Shown one piece after another: positions 33,122-35,987 of a DNA stretch of 35,987 bases (positions within the stretch are counted from its first letter, which is position 1; every line of letters starts with the position of its first letter). Under the pieces are notes generated by a model that saw nothing but the letters and a program-made list of their open reading frames with translations, ran no database searches and had not been told where the DNA came from. Origin of the DNA: Methanosarcina sp. (GTDB taxonomy: Archaea > Halobacteriota > Methanosarcinia > Methanosarcinales > Methanosarcinaceae). Location: NCBI GenBank assembly GCA_003164755.1, contig PLUB01000118.1, forward strand, positions 3,669 to 39,655, written 5' to 3'. Made by a program: the position numbers and the translations under genes.

Positions 33122-35929
33122 ATGAGAGAAGGCCATGACCCCTTTGGGGTAAGAGATATTATCGAAACAGCTTCTGGAAAAGCTACGATTTACAGATTGA
33201 GCAAACTGAAAGAAAAGGGGTTTGAAGGGATTTCCCTGCTTCCCTACTCTATAAAAATCCTGCTGGAATCCCTTCTCCGGCATGAGGATACTGAAAAGCA
33301 AATAATAACCGTCGAGGATATATGGGCTCTTGCTAACTGGACCCCTGAAAATATAAGTGAAAGAGATATCCCTTTCATTCCGTCAAGGGTAGTCATGCAA
33401 GATTTTACAGGTGTTCCTGCTGTAGTGGATCTGGCGGCCCTCCGATCGGCAATGCAGCGTCTAGGAGACGATCCCGAGAAAATAACACCTATCATCCCTG
33501 TAGATCTCGTAATTGATCACTCAGTCCAGGTAGATTTCTATGGGACAGCATATGCTCTTGAGGAAAATGAGAAGAAAGAGTTCGAACGCAACAGGGAACG
33601 ATATTCCATCCTCTGCTGGGCCCAAAAAGCCTTTGAAAATTTCAGAGTTGTGCCTCCAGGTAGAGGAATCATTCATCAAGTGAACCTTGAATATCTGACA
33701 CCGCTGGTGCATCTCAATGAGAGAGAGGGAGAGCTATTCGCATTCCCTGATACACTTTTAGGGACTGACTCACACACCACAATGATAAACGGGATAGGAG
33801 TATTAGGCTGGGGTGTAGGAGGTATAGAAGCCGAAGCAGTAATGCTCGGACAGCCTTACTATATTCCTGTCCCTGAGGTTGTTGGCTTCAAGCTATACGG
33901 AAAACTTCATTCAGGCGTTAATGCCACAGATCTTGTCTTGACAATCACAAAAATGCTCAGAAACAAGGGTGTTGTCGGTAAATTTGTGGAATTTTATGGA
34001 CCTGGCTTAAGTTCCTTGAGCCTTCCGGATCGGGCAACCATATCCAACATGGCTCCGGAGTATGGTGCAACGATTGGAATTTTCCCACCTGACACTGAGA
34101 CTCTGAACTACCTGCGAAAGACTGGCAGAGAAGAAGAGCAGGTTGATCTTGTGAAAAAGTACCTTGAAGCTCAGGATCTTCTATATTCAATCCACAAACC
34201 TGAACCTATGTTTAGCAGTACCCTGGAACTTGATATGAGTACGGTTAAGTCCTGTCTTGCAGGCCCGAAAAGTCCCCAAGACCAGGTCTTTTTGAGTGAA
34301 GTTCCTGAAAAATACCGTGAAACAATGCAGCAAACCTTTATTAGGAAGAAAGAAGCTGAAATTGAGCTTTCCAGAGATCCTGCTTACCAACGCTGGGTAG
34401 GAGAAGGTGGAACACCTGTAGAGGAATTTGAGTCCCTTATTGAAGAAAAGGTGAAGGGAATGGAATTTTCGGAGAAGACTTCCAGGGTAACACATGGTTC
34501 TGTAGTGATTGCATCCATTACCTCCTGTACCAACACCTCAAATCCATATGTGCTCATAGGAGCCGGGCTGCTCGCAAAAAAGGCAGTAGAACAGGGCCTG
34601 CATGTTAAGCCGTATGTAAAAACTAGTTTCTCCCCTGGTTCAAGAGTAGCTACTAAATATCTGAGATATGCGGGCCTGATGCCTTATCTAGAAAATCTAG
34701 GTTTTCACACGGTTGGGTATGGTTGTATGACCTGTATAGGAAATAGTGGACTTCTACCGGAACAAGTTGCAAAGGAAGTGGAAAAAAACGATCTCACTGT
34801 TGCATCTGTAATTAGTGGGAATCGAAATTTTGAAGGAAGGATCAATCCACTTGTCAAAGTAAATTATCTTGCCTCTCCTCCTCTTGTAGTCGCCTACGCA
34901 ATCGCAGGTACTGTAAATATCAACCTAGAAACGGATCCACTTGCTCATGATCCCAATGGGCGCTCTGTTTACCTCAAGGATATCTGGCCTGCAGAGGAGG
35001 AAATCAGAGATGTTGAGAAGAGCTGCATTAAACCTTCAATGTTTGAAAAAGAGTATTCAGGTTTTCTGGAGGGTCCTAAAATCTGGAAAGAGCTGAAAGC
35101 TCCAGCCAGTACCCTCTATGATTGGGATCCCATATCCACCTATATTCAAGAACCGCCATATTTTGTGGATTTTTCGCTAGTTTCGTCTTTGCCGGAGGAT
35201 ATAAGGAATGCCAGAGTCCTAGCCCTTTTCGGAAATAGCATTACTACTGACCATATTTCTCCTGCAGGGGACATCCCATCAGATAGTCCTGCAGGCAAAT
35301 ACCTGATATCCTGGGGTGTGGATCCTGAAAACTTCAATTCTTATGGGTCCCGCAGAGGCAATCATGAGGTAATGATACGCGGAACCTTAGGGAACATTCG
35401 ACTCAGGAATAGACTCGTGACAGAGGAAGGTGGCTGGACTTTATACAATCCCCAAAAAGAAGACTGCCCAGATGAATCATTTCGAAGAATTTCAATCTAT
35501 GACGCAGCTATGCTTTATGCTGAAAATAATGTTCCCCTAATAATTATTGCAGGAAAGGAGTATGGGACAGGAAGTTCCAGAGATTGGGCAGCTAAAGGTA
35601 CATTTCTCCTCGGAGTAAAGGCAGTAATTGCCGAATCCTTTGAACGCATACACAGAAGCAATCTTGTTGGCATGGGAGTTCTTCCACTGCAGTTTAAAGA
35701 TGGAGAAAATGCGGATACTTTTGGTCTCACAGGAAAGGAAAGCTATGATATATTGGGCATTGAAAACATGGAGCCTCGTGGAGAGCTTTTCGTAAGAGCA
35801 AAGAACGAAAAAGAGGAAGAAATACATTTTCATGTGGTATTGAGACTCGATTCTACTGTTGAAATAGAGTACTACCTGCACGGCGGGATTTTGCATAAGT
35901 TCCTGCGAGATTCGGTGAAGGAAAAGTAA
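33122..35929 (+). CDS. acnA: Aconitate hydratase A
   Basis: A 935-residue AcnA/IRP-type aconitase, interconverting citrate and isocitrate. The [4Fe-4S] ligands are C469 in SITSCTNTSNP and C535 and C538 in GYGCMTCIGNSG. Substrate-binding segments include LLGTDSHTTMINGIGVLGWG, VGGIEAEAVMLGQPYYIPVP, and in the C-terminal swivel domain FGNSITTDHISPAGDIP and GKEYGTGSSRDWAAKGTFLL, then SFERIHRSNLVGMGVLPLQF. Length matches the family (about 890-935). GGAGGT lies nine bases before the ATG. With citrate synthase (16193-17260) it supplies the first two steps towards 2-oxoglutarate. A long leader with a hairpin (32917-32939) precedes it. No operon partner is visible before the window ends. Confidence 0.96.
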   Translation: MREGHDPFGVRDIIETASGKATIYRLSKLKEKGFEGISLLPYSIKILLESLLRHEDTEKQIITVEDIWALANWTPENISERDIPFIPSRVVMQDFTGVPAVVDLAALRSAMQRLGDDPEKITPIIPVDLVIDHSVQVDFYGTAYALEENEKKEFERNRERYSILCWAQKAFENFRVVPPGRGIIHQVNLEYLTPLVHLNEREGELFAFPDTLLGTDSHTTMINGIGVLGWGVGGIEAEAVMLGQPYYIPVPEVVGFKLYGKLHSGVNATDLVLTITKMLRNKGVVGKFVEFYGPGLSSLSLPDRATISNMAPEYGATIGIFPPDTETLNYLRKTGREEEQVDLVKKYLEAQDLLYSIHKPEPMFSSTLELDMSTVKSCLAGPKSPQDQVFLSEVPEKYRETMQQTFIRKKEAEIELSRDPAYQRWVGEGGTPVEEFESLIEEKVKGMEFSEKTSRVTHGSVVIASITSCTNTSNPYVLIGAGLLAKKAVEQGLHVKPYVKTSFSPGSRVATKYLRYAGLMPYLENLGFHTVGYGCMTCIGNSGLLPEQVAKEVEKNDLTVASVISGNRNFEGRINPLVKVNYLASPPLVVAYAIAGTVNINLETDPLAHDPNGRSVYLKDIWPAEEEIRDVEKSCIKPSMFEKEYSGFLEGPKIWKELKAPASTLYDWDPISTYIQEPPYFVDFSLVSSLPEDIRNARVLALFGNSITTDHISPAGDIPSDSPAGKYLISWGVDPENFNSYGSRRGNHEVMIRGTLGNIRLRNRLVTEEGGWTLYNPQKEDCPDESFRRISIYDAAMLYAENNVPLIIIAGKEYGTGSSRDWAAKGTFLLGVKAVIAESFERIHRSNLVGMGVLPLQFKDGENADTFGLTGKESYDILGIENMEPRGELFVRAKNEKEEEIHFHVVLRLDSTVEIEYYLHGGILHKFLRDSVKEK

Positions 35930-35987
35930 AAGGTTATAGATTCTGAAATTGTATGAAAGAGTTTGTAGCCCTAATATGACAGTTTTA

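Noticed and set aside
33244..35896. Minus-strand ORFs opposite aconitase
   Set aside because: All lie within the aconitase coding region and show no independent domains.

Overview
The window looks like a chromosomal segment of a Methanosarcina-type methanogenic archaeon. The grounds are recognition rather than a database match. It is AT-rich with very long intergenic stretches. It carries an AbrB/PhoU-type phosphate regulator, an archaeal-type phosphoglucosamine mutase, the archaeal modified mevalonate genes (UbiD-type decarboxylase plus both AcnX subunits), a citrate synthase and an AcnA-type aconitase. The rest is rich in decayed IS200/IS605-type tnpB genes and TPR and surface-protein debris, which is typical of Methanosarcina genomes.

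Layout. 1-271 is the N-terminus of a secreted surface protein on the minus strand. 272-11390 is almost entirely debris: a nucleotidyltransferase pseudogene (544-850), a TPR gene with a damaged start (1843-2475), a VOC/glyoxalase-like pseudogene (4109-4497), two tnpB pseudogenes lying tail to tail (5385-7650), two small Gly-rich secreted proteins (7850-8500), a TPR C-terminus (9262-9378) and a third tnpB remnant (10436-10696). 11391-12386 is the AbrB-PhoU gene. 12527-13675 is an IS5-type element whose 3' half is inverted. 13798-14268 is a surface-protein pseudogene. 14445-15518 holds a rhomboid protease and a downstream ORF joined in frame through a single TAG.

16193-22968 is the intact plus-strand core: citrate synthase, then the three genes turning mevalonate 5-phosphate into isopentenyl phosphate (dehydratase large and small subunits, UbiD-type decarboxylase), then a site-2 protease and a B12-binding-type radical SAM protein. 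24581-25939 is glmM on the opposite strand. 26384-32207 is again debris: a type IIG methyltransferase C-terminus, a repeat block with perfect 64-bp inverted repeats, a phosphoglycerate mutase pseudogene, an internally shortened phosphoribosyltransferase, TPR remnants and a frameshifted Cys-rich small gene. 33122-35929 is aconitase.

Citrate synthase and aconitase fit the partial oxidative TCA branch that makes 2-oxoglutarate in Methanosarcina. The UbiD/AcnX cluster feeds archaeal lipid synthesis, and glmM feeds amino-sugar synthesis. The most striking non-genic content is a family of about 90-bp miniature elements whose ends match the IS5-type element. One member inserted cleanly into a tnpB gene at TTAA, and another supplies the apparent TATA box of the site-2 protease gene. 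No tRNA, rRNA or CRISPR array was seen. All product names come from motif and family recognition by eye; no search was run.
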